Both the position numbers and the translations under genes were made by a program. A DNA stretch of 64,000 nucleotides from Loripinus fragilis. Lineage: Eukaryota; Mollusca; Bivalvia; Lucinida; Lucinidae. This document shows, piece by piece, positions 44,284 to 55,401 of this stretch. The stretch spans positions 65,504,253-65,568,252 of the forward strand of contig OZ026525.1 in assembly GCA_964019695.1 (NCBI GenBank). The letters are read 5' to 3'. The notes beneath the pieces are model-generated. The model was not told where the DNA came from. It saw only the letters and a list, made by a program, of their open reading frames with translations, and did not search any database. Every line of letters starts with the position of its first letter. Within the stretch, counting starts at the first letter, position 1.

Positions 44284-44944
44284 TGTTCAAACCGAGGTCA
44301 AGGGGGAGATATATACGGCTTAATATAACTACGCTGAAAATTTGCATTTGGAAACTATATACATATATCAATTGAATGGCTAAAAAGTAAGTTATTTTAT
44401 TAATTTTACAATTATGTTTTACCATCAAGTGTAAAATAGATTTATCTTATAATATCTGATTCATCAGTCTGCGGACTTTTTAAGAGTTCAAAATGCAGCT
44501 AATATCTCCGGTTGTAAATAGACAAATTGGAACGCTTAATTTGTTCATATAAAAGTGTATTCCCCACCTTGATCCAGCAAATCCTTTAAAAGGCAAACGC
44601 ATATAATGAATTTACACAATATATGTTAGTAGGAAGCTGATCAAGCTGGGGAACATACTTTCATACGAAACACATTGAAGAATCCCCATTTTCTATTTAT
44701 AATTGAAAGTATTATCTGTATTTTGCACGCTTAAATAGTGCACAGTAATACCAAACTTACAGATCGAATCATTGAAAGAAAAATCAGTTTTATAATTTTT
44801 GATGGTTAAAACAGTTGCGGAATTAATAAAAAAAATCTTCCTTTTAGGCCCTCAACTGATATAGTATCAACATATACAATTTTTAGATATATACATTTCC
44901 ATTAAGCCCTAATTATCTCCATTTCGCCCTTGGTTTGAACATTA
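44284..44944. mobile_element. 661-bp foldback element
   Basis: GTTCAAACCGAGGTCAAGGG at left is mirrored by CGCCCTTGGTTTGAAC at right. Inner mirrored blocks GTATTCCCCACCTTGATC (about 44557) and GATCAAGCTGGGGAACATAC (about 44638). No open frame; no clear target duplication. Confidence 0.75.
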
Positions 44945-46230
44945 TTAAGTACGTTTTTGAATTGTATATATGTATTACCATTCATAGTACAAGGTTATTT
45001 AAGTAGAACAGTATTTGGCATGGGTATATGCATATTTAATGTATACATATGCTGTTTGTAACTATTTATTTTCATGTTCATTAATTCCACTTGTAAAGTC
45101 TTTTTAGTGACATTGTGTATCATTGATCCAGCTTATTGTATTCATCATTATATGCACTTTTGCCATCTCACTATAACGTCACTAAAAGCGTCAGTTAATT
45201 AGGTGTTTTTTGACGTCATTTCATTTGGCGCTTATGAAATCACATAGTCATATCATATACAATCAACCATTTTGCACTGAAGAAGGAATAAAATCCGAAA
45301 CTAGTTTGTAGAAGAAAACATCTGAGTTGTGCTGATTTTCCATTCAATTCATAGTCTCGAAACTTATTGCAAAAATCATAGATTTAAAATTTGACTTTAT
45401 CGCAATCGACCTTTAGGGAGATTTTACGCTTTGACAGGACAACTTATTAGGCACTCATAGCTCAATGCATAGAAGTAACCAAACAAGTCGAATTTTGAAA
45501 ACAGTTTATTTCCCCTGATAACAACTATAGTTTCTTTAATTTTCATTGGTATGTCATTACCATACAATCATGTTATACGTATATTGACCATTTAAAGCAT
45601 AATGAAATTTAAAGAAATATCAATTAATGCTCCTGACTATACTGATAAGGGAGTCCAAAATGTCCAGATAATCAAATGTTCTAGCATTTACTTGTGTGAA
45701 CAAGTTAATTTTGAACAAGTAAAGTACTTGAAAAAAAAACTATGATGAGCGTTCTTGGCTGTCCGCCTTCGCACATTCAGCGAAATGCAAATCCTCCGAA
45801 TCCGTTCGTATCTGTATTTTCATTTTGCATTGGTGCAACTGAAAATAAAACAAAACAAATCACAAAATCAAATACTTGTTATCTTGAATCTCTGCCCACC
45901 AAATTTTCGTGATGTTCGTACTCAGATATACAGTCAGCACATAAAAAAAACGAAACCCGTACATAATGTTTGTAAACTAAAGACATTTTAAAGATCTGCA
46001 TTTCAAACTTGAAGTGTATATACATGTAGAATGGGATGACAATTATCAGTTGATTGAATTAGATATTTTCAGGCCCTGCGACATCATGTTTTCTGTCGAC
46101 ATGCGATGATACCCATAAATCAAAAAGTGATAGAGACAATATGTAATGAGCACTATTTACAGACTCCCTATGCTCACACACATTTGAAACGATATTTCAT
46201 CATTTTCTCATTGTTCCTCAGATTTCATTA
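44945..46230. other. No gene recognised
   Basis: Contains CRE-like TGACGTCA near 45218. The 78-residue frame at 45755-45991 has no recognised domain. Confidence 0.4.
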
Positions 46231-46466
46231 GAGCCGTGACATGTGATTTCCAACAATGTGGCATTTTGAAATGTGTACACTCAGACGAGCCTGTACAGCC
46301 TTCTTTTAGGCGTAGAAACTCCAAATGACGTTAAGTCAGTAGCTTAACAGTCATATAATACTCAAGCGACAAGCAAAGGGTCTGATCAGACTGCGCGCAT
46401 GCGCAAGCTGATCTTAGGCTTGCTGGTCGCACATACCACATTGTTGGAAATCTCATGCACTGGCTC
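46231..46466. mobile_element. MITE-B copy 3
   Basis: GAGCCGTGACATGTGATTTC to CTCATGCACTGGCTC, with ATTA directly outside both ends. The interior matches copies 1 and 2. Confidence 0.9.
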
Positions 46467-46749
46467 ATTATAAATATTCTGAGTGACACTTTCTGATCAT
46501 TCACCAAAAGCAGTGTAAAGAAGATATCCAAAACGAATGGTCAACCTGGTAAAAATGATTGCCTTTAGACTCAGTCAGTATGCCATGTTACTCTTCTTTG
46601 GATATAATATATACAATGCTTTTGATGAAGGATCAAATAGTGTGACATGCAAACTTTGTTATGATATCATTGAAAAGACGAGATATAACGAGACATGAGC
46701 AGATCCTTAAATTTCATCAGTGGATTGGGTCCTGATAAGAGCCTTGCCT

Positions 46750-46885
46750 CGAGGTTATAAAACTTGAGTACAGTCTCGGACTCAAAAACAACGCAATGAT
46801 TGGCTGCTTGCGGACGCGTGTCCGCAAGCAGCCAATCATTGCGCTTTATTTTGAGTCCGAGAATGAACTAAGTTTTATAACCTCG
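46750..46885. mobile_element. MITE-E copy 1, long palindrome
   Basis: CGAGGTTATAAAACTTGAGT and its mirror at the right end; the arms continue through GACTCAAAA and GCAATGATTGGCTGCTTGCG to the central CGGACGCGTGTCCG. Nearly all 136 bp pair. GCCT at 46746 and 46888 is a possible target duplication with two extra bases. Confidence 0.85.
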
Positions 46886-46889
46886 ATGC

Positions 46890-47050
46890 CTGGTTTTCTT
46901 TTTAGTCATTAACGTACATGTACTTCATAGGAGGTGTATGGACCTCCCTCGAGAAGCTATTGGGCCTTGGGGTCCGTATCAGTATTTCTAAGGAAACATA
47001 TAGCCACTTTTTATTGAAAATGTGAGGTACCCCCTTCCCTCTTCTGTCAC
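46890..47050 (+). repeat. CTCGAGAAG repeat, copy 2
   Basis: GGACCTCCCTCGAGAAGCTA, ATTTCTAAGGAAACATATAG, GCCAC and CCCCCTTCCCTC parallel copy 1 at 42290. Confidence 0.65.
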
Positions 47051-47589
47051 TGCACATGACGTGAAGTCTTGTGCTATAGCAAGTGAGACTTCTGATGATT
47101 GCATATGACGTCATAAGCCTTCATTGAAACGGCCATTTCAAGCTGCCAATTAGGGCACCGTGAACTAATTATTTATCTTATAGACCTCTATGGTGAACAC
47201 ATGTGGGGCATCACCATATGCCTTAAGTTCAAGCCAAAACATGAATAAGGGGAAAAAGATAGGATAAACCATACCTTCACCCGCTCTTTTTTCAACTATT
47301 GCATGTTGTGTAATGGCTGCCATATTTTGGGAAAACCCCGTCCTGGTTCCATTTAGAAATCACTATTTTTACTTTTTGGTCCAGAAAAACACAATATAAA
47401 TGCATCTGGTAGTAAACTACACACCAATTTTAAGAAAATTAAATTTTGCATCTGCTAATAAAGAGAAAAAACTGTTTTTACTTCAGCAATATCATCCAAT
47501 CAGAAGCATCCATTGCCAAATAACAGCCTCAGAGCTCCTCTCAGTTTTTGTCTCATGGGATATGTTGATATAATTAGTTCCCAGTCCCC

Positions 47590-48417
47590 TATACCAGAAC
47601 CAATTTCCTTCAATTCTATAAATACAACCCTAAAAGGTAATACTTAGGGTCTTCCTACATTAGCTTTCAATTCTCACAAACATTCATTGATCCCACTTTT
47701 TTTGACAGGTCGACAAAAAAATTTAATCAGGCTCGGGGGGGGGGGGGGGGGGGGGGCACGTCCGATAAGAGGCAATTCTGAGGAAAACATTTGGAAGTAA
47801 TATCTTGCTGTTGTAAAGTGTGTTCCTTTAGAATGACTATTTAAACAAACCAGAATTCTGAACCTACATAGGTACTAAAATGCATCATAGGATGTAGAAA
47901 TACATTTTTCTGAAGACAATAGAGCCAATTTAGAATGTCTACCCCCATAAGAGTAGCAAAAAAGGATATTTTTGTCTATTTTTGGGGTCTGGTTCAGTCA
48001 AATGTGGGGAAGAATGTCAAATTTAGGCCTTAGAAGTACAAACTTCTCTTTTATATAACAAGATATCATGCAAAAAGTGGATTTGAAGGAAAATCGACAA
48101 CCCACAGGTGTCAAAATGGCTAATGTCATTGTTTCGGCTGAAAATTTTCACATTTTCAATGAATCCGTTTTTTCCTTTAAAATGAGGTTCAATTTGGCAT
48201 AAAACCTTCTAATTTGATTAAATAAACTTTTGTTTGGCTGAAATCTATTTGCCATTTGCAGGGAAAACCACTGAAAATGCTCCAGGGTGACTACTTATAC
48301 ACCCCATCCCCTTCCTAAAACACATAGAATCTAAAAACTGGCATTTCTTGAACTTTTGGGAACAAGCTGGGGCCAGAATTAATTCATTTCAGCTTTAAAC
48401 TTGTGAAATACTCACTA
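47590..48417 (+). repeat. Segmental duplication, copy A
   Basis: From CCAGAACCAATTTCCTTCAA to TTGTGAAATACTCACTAC. Ordered, near-identical match to copy B (48775-49490), with a 22-base G run (47735-47756) where B has GGCGGACAC. Continues after the LINE-R insertion at 48685-48760. Flanking motif AGGGCACCGTGAACTAATTA occurs near 47151 and 49569. Confidence 0.9.
47735..47756 (+). repeat. 22-base G homopolymer
   Basis: Uninterrupted G run in duplication copy A. The matching position in copy B has no run, so it expanded after the duplication. A strong candidate for G-quadruplex formation and for assembly error. A 13-base G run lies at 54201-54213. Confidence 0.97.
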
Positions 48418-48684
48418 CGACCATGCCGATAATGAAAAATATAATGAAAAAGAGATATGTTTTTTTCATTATGTTTTAAATGGTCAATATACGTATAACA
48501 TGCTTTGTGTCCTTTCCAGTATTGCAATCATCTTGATGGGAAAGATAGAGCTGGTTGTTTTACTTAATTTGTCTTCCTGGTGTCTCGTGATTGTTGAGCA
48601 GCTCTTCCTCGCGTTGCCAAAGGGTTGTCTGCGGTTTGTGATTGTGGTATTTCCTGATCATACTCACTTACTATTTTTCATTTG
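48418..48684 (+). mobile_element. LINE-R 3' end inserted in duplication copy A
   Basis: Sequence between CACTAC and CATTTGATTCCTCTGG is absent from copy B (CACTAAAAGCATTTGATTCC at about 49471-49497). It holds TTGTGTCCTTTCCAGTATTG, CAATCATCTTGATGGGAAAG, GTCTTCCTGGTGTCTCGTGA and the terminus TGATCATACTCACTTACTAT. The 5' portion (48420-48480) is a mirrored AT-rich segment. Confidence 0.85.
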
Positions 48685-48774
48685 ATTCCTCTGGTATGTC
48701 TCTTGGTGAGAAAATGAACATACTCTCAAAAGTGACACAATTGGCCTTGAAAATGTAAACAACCTACTTTTGGT

Positions 48775-49490
48775 ACACCAGAACCAAAATCCTTCAATTC
48801 CATAAATTCAGGGCTCGGCGGACACGACCGATAAGAGGCAATTCTGAGAAAAACATTTGGAAGTAATATCTTGCTGTTGTAAAGTGTGTTCCTTTAGAAT
48901 GACTATTTAAACAAACCAGAATTCTGAACCTACATAGGTACTATAATGCAGCATAGGATGTAAAAATACATTTTTCTGAAGACAATAGAGCCGATTTAGA
49001 ATGTCTACCCCAATAAGAGTAGCAAAAAAGGATATTTTTGTCTATTTTTGGGGTCTGGTTCAGTCAAATGTGGGGAAGAATGTCAGTTTAAGGCCTCACA
49101 AGTACACACTACTTTTTAATATAACAAGGTATCATGCAAAAAGTGGATTTGAAGGAATATAGACAACACACAGGTGTCAAAATGGTGAATGTCATTGTTT
49201 TAGCCAAAAATGTTCACATTTTCAGTGAATCCAATGACCATTTTTCCTTTAAAATGAGGTTCAATTTGGCATAAAACCTTCTAATTTGATATAATAAACT
49301 TTTGTTTGGCTGAAATCTATTTGCCATTTGCAGAGAAAACCACTGTAACTTCTTATACACCCCACCCCCTCTCTAAAACACATAGAATCTAAAAACTGGC
49401 ATTTTTTTTAACTTTTGGGAACAAACTGGGGCCAGAATTATTTCATTTCAGCTTTAAACTTGTGAAATACACACTAAAAGCATTCATTTG
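48775..49490 (+). repeat. Segmental duplication, copy B (no LINE-R)
   Basis: Matches copy A over GATAAGAGGCAATTCTGAG, TTGCTGTTGTAAAGTGTGTT, AAGTGGATTTGAAGGAA and TTTGGGAACAAACTGGGGCC, at a spacing of about 1065 bp from A, then on to 49570. It serves as the empty site for the insertion in A. Confidence 0.9.
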
Positions 49491-49570
49491 ATTCCTTTGG
49501 TATTTCTCTTAGTGAGAAAATGAACATACTCTCAAAAGTGACACAATTGGCCCTGAAACTTTCGGTATAG

Positions 49571-50639
49571 GGCACCGTGAACTAATTATTTATCCCATAG
49601 ACCCCAATGGTGAAACCCTAGTTTTTGACAGTTTATTCTGCATCTCACAACACATGTTCCCGGTCCCCATTACTGAGCATATATGTTTATACAAAGTCCT
49701 GGTTAAATGAAAACACAAGTTTAAAAATAGATCAAATGTGTCAGAAAAGACAGGCATCTGCACACAAAAACATGTCCTAGAATTCTATGTTTCGCATTTT
49801 ACACCATATTCCTCTAATCCGTGGATGGGAAGTTTCGCAAAAATATAGCCCTCGCGAAATATATCTGAATTTACAGTTTTTAAAGCTTACCTCGGCACTG
49901 ATTAGACAGATGCTCGACCCCTGGTACGTCGCAATTATTGTTATATTCTGTGAGGTCACCACTCTCTGGCTGTTCTATGAAACACATCGCATTAAACTCA
50001 ATTTGGCAGAAGAGGCCTATAGAGGGCTCTGTAAAAATCATCATAGATAATCGTTTAATATAAAATCTTAAAATATAATCAATATGTTTTCCTTGTGAAT
50101 AGTTTAAGAAGTAAATGACTTTTGTATTAAACACTTTATGTACTAAAACCCGCTATCGTTTGTAAAACAGCGAAGACCCAGGTAAATGAAGCATAAAGCG
50201 GCATTCATCAGCGTCTATACAGTACAGCAATATGGTGACAAAATTTGATGAAATTGCTCACTTAAAAGGGACATCTGAGAAATTCAAAATGACACTACGG
50301 ATATATTTTAAAAGCAAGATCCTTTGTATGGGCAATATACAAATGGGTACAAATATTTTTTGCTAGAGACCCACTTAATATCTTCAAATATGGCCGTCAT
50401 TTTCCAAGATGGCCGCCAAAATCCATTAGAAAAAGATGCAATCAGCTTAGCTAACCGGATGTACTTCACAGTATCCATCAAAAAAGCTTTCTATTTTTTA
50501 TGATTTATTTGTTTTGTATTTACATGCTGAAATAAGAAAATATATTTGCACCTATTTCAATACATGTTTTTGACAGTATTTTGATAAAAAAAAACACTCT
50601 ATTTATTTGCAAAAAAATCAAATGTAGTAGAATTCTAAC
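49571..50639. other. No gene recognised
   Basis: Contains TATGGCCGTCATTTTCCAAG followed by ATGGCCGCCAAAA near 50390-50420 (a word pair common in noncoding DNA). Frames at 49787-50050 overlap on both strands and show no domain. Confidence 0.4.
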
Positions 50640-50910
50640 ACACCTCGCTTATAGAGCCAACGGTAATAAACTGTGATATATCGCACAATAATTCACTGCT
50701 AAAGTGTGTGATAGCTGACGTCACTAGAAAATGACGTCACTCATGACGTTAGACGGTGAAACGTCGTTTTTACGCTTGAAAGACGTTACAATTACATGTA
50801 AAGTTATGCGACGTAGTCTAAGAATTGGCGGGAGTTCTTCAGTGCAATGGCGGAAAGTTGGAAGAAGCTGAAGACTTCGAATGTGTTTTCGTCGTTTACT
50901 ATGTGTTAGA
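50640..50910 (+). promoter_or_regulatory. CRE-rich stretch upstream of a tiny frame
   Basis: TGACGTCAC at 50716-50724, TGACGTCAC at 50732-50740 and TGACGTT at 50744-50750 match the cAMP-response element. CpG density is higher than around it. An ATG at about 50848 in good context (GCAATGG) opens a 20-codon frame (MAESWKKLKTSNVFSSFTMC) ending in a stop. It could be a promoter with first exon or simply another GC-rich repeat; no good 5' splice site was found. Confidence 0.35.
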
Positions 50911-50919
50911 ATCGAAATA

Positions 50920-51085
50920 GATCAGCTCCAGTGCGTGAATTGTTGAGTTATAATTCACTGTTTGTCGGTCAGTTGTACGACGATAAATCACTCGCGCTGC
51001 CCGCTCGTGATTTGATCTTCTTTACAACTGACCTCAAAACAGTGAATTTTTACTCAACAATTCACTGCTGGAGCTGATCTATTTC
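50920..51085. repeat. Inverted repeat with about 75-bp arms
   Basis: AAATAGATCAGCTCCAGTG and its mirror CTGGAGCTGATCTATTT bound arms containing TGAATTGTTGAGT and ACAGTGAATT mirrored by AACAGTGAATT...ACTCAACAATTCA. The loop is about GCGCTGCCCGC. Confidence 0.88.
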
Positions 51086-51274
51086 TTAAATATAGTTTAT
51101 AAAATGTGCTCTGTATTCAAGTTGAGTAGTTACTTTCTACAGACCTTTGATTTTTTTTCATTAAAAAGCAATGCTTTGAAATCAAAGAGAAAATAAATTT
51201 GTTCTTCTGTAGGTGAAAATAATTTGTTTATTCTAATAAATGATTCAAAAAATCGCAAGTGAAGATTATATCTG

Positions 51275-51703
51275 CAGGGTTCGCACAAGCTTGAAAAGTA
51301 CTTGAATTTAGAGGGCTTTCTTGAAAATTCCTTGAAAATTAAATGGCCTTCAACAGTACTGGAAAATCATTCAAAAGCCTTGAAAAGTACTTGAATTCTA
51401 CCATTTTCTGTATGACTAAGCACTTTTAATAGAGCCCTATATCAGTATAAAATTGTTGTGCCTTTATTTGGTGCAGCATATTTTGGTACAGCATATGCTG
51501 CGCCAAATATAGGCACAGCAAAATTATACTTATTGTCCAGCACTAATGTCTCCATTATCTCAGTTAGCATTTCTGAAGTAGAATTTTAACACTTAGATCA
51601 GCATTTTTCATTAACTTTTAAGTCGTTAAAAACTGTTGGATTGGCTTTTATAAGTCCTTGAAAAATCCTTTAATTTTACTCATACTTGCCTGTATGAACC
51701 CTG
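51275..51703. mobile_element. hAT-like element with CAGGGTTCGCACA ends
   Basis: Left CAGGGTTCGCACAAGCTTGA and, reversed, right CAGGGTTCATACAGGCAAGT. Repeated words CTTGAAAAGTACTTGAATT lie just inside (51289, 51379) and AAGTCCTTGAAAAATCCTT at the right. No 8-bp target duplication (TATATCTG against ATGTGGCA). It contains a hairpin around 51459-51520 (GCAGCATATTTTGG mirrored by CAGCATATGCTGCGCCAAAT). Confidence 0.7.
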
Positions 51704-51879
51704 ATGTGGCATTTTATTTCAATAAGACACTTGAAAGGTCTTCATAAGAGAATTAATGATAAATTTATAGCTAAAATATGCTAAATTCTGTTAGTTTTGC
51801 AAACTGGGATTGTTCAACAAATATTCTCAAATGTTGTCACAAAGGTTCAATTTAATGTGGCATCGACGGGAGAAAACCT

Positions 51880-52040
51880 GTTATCGAAAGGTTTGCAAAC
51901 AACAAAGGTGCAGACCAGCCTGCGCATCCGTGCAGTCTGATCAGCGCCTTTGTTATTCGTTTATTTGAAAGTATCAAATCTAGACTTGCTACGAGCGAAA
52001 TTTTGATTTTCTAGCTAGTCTCTGTGGCTGAGCAGGCAAG
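51880..52040 (-). repeat. GATCTGCGC-type dispersed repeat, copy 3
   Basis: Reverse orientation: CTGCTCAGCCACAGAGACTA, TAGATTTGATACTTTCAAAT and GGCGCTGATCAGACTGCACG, then GGCTGGTCTGCACCTTTGTT. Same order as at 26570 and 35195. Confidence 0.65.
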
Positions 52041-52581
52041 TTTGAATTCAATGTGTCAGAAACCTCGAAGACAGGGTTTGTCCCGGTGAGGCCCAATTGT
52101 TCCAAGATGGTGTCCTGAATACAATAGACTGGGAACTAAAACGATAAGAGATTTCCATGTTCAACTTTATGCTAATGCATATTATTCGCGATCACATTGG
52201 CCGCCACATTTACATACTGCAGTACACATCATTCCTGCTTTCGAACATTTGCATCTCCCTCGACAGCCCTTCTCCACTGAACAGCCACATCTTAGTAGTT
52301 CTTGACAGGTTTCTGAATTCTGTGATAACATTGACCATACAGATTCCCACTGATTGGATGATCCCTTCTTCCACCCCCAGTCAAATGGACTTGGCATTTC
52401 TGGTGATGGAACAATACCTGGCGCCCAGCAAAATCATTCCTGGTATGGCACGTGCTTTGTGTGTTGATAAAGAGCAGTAGGTATTGGTATGATATTGTCA
52501 TTGGCTCTGAATTTATGGGTAAAAAGCCCTTTTCTTGCTTCATCCACTCTTTGTAAGCTACTAACACTGTCATTCATCAGG

Positions 52582-52709
52582 CCTTAAGGTTATAAAACTT
52601 TAGTCCATTCTCAGACTCAAAAATAATCAGACAAAATTTTGTCCACAAGCAGCCAATCATTGCGCTTTATTTTGAGTCTGAGACTGTACTTAAGTTTTAT
52701 AACCTCTTG
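52582..52709. mobile_element. MITE-E copy 2, inserted in the decayed gene
   Basis: CCTTAAGGTTATAAAACTTT at left, TAAGTTTTATAACCTCTTGG at right, with CTCAGACTCAAAAATAAT and CAAGCAGCCAATCATTGCGC inside as in copy 1. CAGG lies on each side (52578-52581 and just after 52710), and removing the element with one CAGG restores reading continuity of the flanking protein blocks. Confidence 0.82.
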
Positions 52710-52993
52710 GCCAGGACAACAAATCGCTTCAAAATAGGCATATTTGTAATCAGTGATTCCTCTGTTGGGGCTCTTGAAAAAGTTTCAAAAGCCAGAGAAA
52801 CAACCGAAAATGCCCACCATGTGTCCCAAGCCATTTTCTTGTCTTTGTCTCTAAAGTAGGAGATTTGTTTACACCCTGTAGGGAATGGAAAGCCAGTAAA
52901 GCTCTAGATTTACGCTCATTCATTTCCAAGATTTGCAGTTAAAGCCCCTGCTGAAATGTACCCTGAACTCTTGCCAATTGCAAAATATATCAA

Positions 52994-53343
52994 AAAGGTA
53001 AGTGAGTATGATTATGAAATTCCACAATCACAAATTGCAGACCAACCAAAGGCACCTTTAAAAGATCTACAGGACATATAAAGTAACAAGACATCCAAAA
53101 GACAATAAAAGCAAAGCAACCAGCCCTCTCTCCCTCGTCAAGATGATTGCAAAACTAGAATGGACATAAAGTAACGCACACCAAAACAAACACCAATACA
53201 TAGTCCCCGCAAACAATGGTAGGTACATACAACAATAAATCAACAACAACAGATTGTTGTTAGTACCGCCTTAGTACGGACAGCAGCCTAAGCTACCAGG
53301 TTGTGGGACTTAAATGTATTTTACTGGTTTAAAATCTTCGCCC
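52994..53343 (-). mobile_element. LINE-R copy inserted in the decayed gene
   Basis: Terminus AAGGTAAGTGAGTATGATTA (reverse of the family end), then CACAATCACAAATTGCAGAC, CGTCAAGATGATTGCAAAAC, GGACATAAAGTAACG and GTACGGACAGCAGCCTAAGC. It separates the MIDIR block from the AFHSLQG block of the pseudogene. Confidence 0.82.
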
Positions 53344-54229
53344 TAGATTTTGTTGTTAAAAATTGTCAACGTCCATTTCTAAAACAAATGCTATGCTTAA
53401 CACTACTATATCTGTATCTACAATCCAAAACATCACTCTCTTATATCTGGCAGCTGAATTATCTAATATCTATCATCTTATATCCAGCATCTAAGGCATA
53501 CAGAAGTAGCATTGTGTCACCTTACTCATGTGTACATAGGCAAAGTGAAGTGGTATCCTTCCTTTGGATCCAAAACAGAGCTGTTTCGCCTTTTGATACA
53601 ATACATGTAATTTGTTTCCCTTCTCCACTCTGTACAATAATAGCTTGGTCTGCTAGTAAAGAAACCAGTTCAGTTTTAGTTTTCAACTATCCGCAGGAAA
53701 GACTTCCCTTGAATCTGGCTGTACCCTCCTTCAGATTCCTTTTCCTCACTTTGATCGCGTTTGAGCTTTCAGAGTGCTAAGCAAATACAGTTCCTATACT
53801 ATGACATTGTATAGTCGGTTCAAACTTCCAAGCAGTCAATCTAGGTATGGCAGAAAGACTGATTGTTCATTCTGTAGAAGTCTTGCAGGCATTTGGCTTC
53901 AGTTTGTTGACAACAGCTGCGCCATCCACAATGAGAGCATCCATTTCTCGAAGATCATATTGAGAAGGACATAACTTCTCCTAGCAGCTGAGTAAGTCTG
54001 ACTTGATTTTCTGATCTTAGTATTCCAAAATGCGACAAGGACGGGGGAGAGCTATTGTTTTCACGCACAAAAAAGTTTAAGGTCTCCTTTGCAACTCTGG
54101 CATGACACATAAAGTTGCGCAAATTGTGAACAGTTCTGTTTCAAAGTAGCTATTCATTGTTTATCCTTAGATTCAGTTCTAACCAGAGGCCTGCTGATAA
54201 GGGGGGGGGGGGGCTCTTATGTTTTATCC

Positions 54230-54405
54230 GATCTGTTATAAAATTATTATTATGCGGTCACCTGCTGGGAAAGGGCTGACCTCTTGGCTCTCGTTTGTGG
54301 TATATAACTGTGAGTTTGTCACTTTCCCATTGGTATCCTTGGTCATGTGTGGTACTTGATTGTATCAATTCCTGATCTTTGTACCCTTACTTACTTTTAC
54401 TACTT
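54230..54405 (+). mobile_element. LINE-L copy 6, short 3' end
   Basis: Starts at GCGGTCACCTGCTGGGAAAG and ends CTGATCTTTGTACCCTTACT. The shortest LINE-L copy here, next to a 13-base G run. Confidence 0.8.
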
Positions 54406-54708
54406 TATTTCTATAGTCTTTCAGCAACAACAAAGTAGATACTACTCCTGTCCATCTCTTTCTATAATTCTCATAGTCTCTATTACAAGTTCGTTAACAA
54501 TATCTGGAGAATCTAATATACTGAAAGGATTGCCCGTTTCAGCAATTATGGTACACAGGTCAGGAACATGCCTTTTGAATATCTAAGCCTTTCACTTGCT
54601 AATGGTATTGTAGATCTGGTCATTTGCTTTGACTGCGCTTAATGAGTTGTTGGGAGATCTAAAACTCTCTTATGCTACTTCTGATCCTGACACCATGCAC
54701 CGCATTCG

Positions 54709-54926
54709 GGAAAGTCCGCCACAATTCGAGAATAGAATCATAGATCGGGTGTATGTAAGGACCATTACGCGCAGCACTATGTACCAAAAAAGCTCAATTT
54801 TGTTAGCAGGAACTGGCGTATGGAAAATTAATTCTGTAGCATGTAGGTTCAGCTCTATTAGAATCGATTATTCTGATTATCCAAAAAGTTTAATCAGCAG
54901 AATAAATGAAGTTTATGTTTTTTCAA
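54709..54926 (+). repeat. Direct duplicate, copy 1
   Basis: GAAAGTCCGCCACAATTCGA, GGTGTATGTAAGGACCATTA, AACTGGCGTATGGAAAATTA and TTTAATCAGCAGAATAAATG recur at 57360-57570. The frame here (114 residues from 54629) is open; copy 2 has stops, and no domain is recognised. Confidence 0.85.
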
Positions 54927-54973
54927 TAAAATCTCCCTTTAGATGCACTTTGGACAATGACATGTCGCTATAA

Positions 54974-55401
54974 ACATTAACAACATATGTAAAGGTTATT
55001 TTGGGTCTACGGGGGGAAAGCATCTAAAAACAAACTGAAAGACACCAATTTCATCTTTCAATACATTTTAATCGTTCAATGATGAATGTGTAGCCATCAA
55101 AGAAGCATAGGACACATATCTGTTGAGTCAGGAAACAAAACTAAAGAGTGTTAACTTTCTGCTGAATCGATGTCTTTCGAAATCGCTTACCCCTGCTTTA
55201 TAAAAATTGTAACTTCAATATCTTTAATTTACTTTACAACCATGTTTTTCTAGGGCACACTGAAGCTTAAAAGCTTGTCATACTTTCATATGCAATAAAA
55301 TTTATCTCGTTGTCATACTTAGTGTTTGCGCAATAAAGGATTTAGTCTGAAAGTCCTCTAGTATAGTTTCGAAAATTCATTTGTCAAGTGAAAACTCTTA
55401 C
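54974..55401. other. No gene recognised
   Basis: Unassigned sequence ahead of the candidate minus-strand exon (its downstream intron if that exon is real). Confidence 0.4.

Larger units (their letters stand above)
52180..54130 (-). pseudogene. Decayed gene of a repetitive invertebrate protein family with a CXC-like C-terminus
   Basis: Read on the minus strand, ordered blocks are visible in shifting frames: LYVSCQSCKGDLKLFF (about 54115-54065), DALIVDGAAVVNKLKPNACK (53942-53880), KTELVSLLADQ (about 53680), CTHE then LYALDAGYKMIDIR (about 53535-53462), AFHSLQG (about 52895), AWDTWWAF and ETFSRAPTEE (about 52845-52780), RVDEARKGLFTHKFRANDNI (52547 downward), WGWKK and CGCSVEKGCRGRCKCSKAGM then CTAVCKCGGQC (about 52320-52185). 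I recognise the order from uncharacterised, multi-copy gene models in molluscs and cnidarians. Breaks: several frameshifts and stops, including TGA at 52434-52436, plus a LINE-R (52994-53343) and a MITE-E (52582-52709). Function unknown; the C-terminal Cys pattern resembles tesmin/TSO1 CXC motifs. Confidence 0.78.

Noticed and set aside
52157..52480. 107-codon plus-strand open frame
   Set aside because: Antisense shadow of the cysteine-rich C-terminal block of the pseudogene.
53301..53780. 159-codon plus-strand open frame, one of the longest in the window
   Set aside because: It lies antisense to recognisable protein blocks of the decayed minus-strand gene and starts inside LINE-R sequence; its own translation has no domain.
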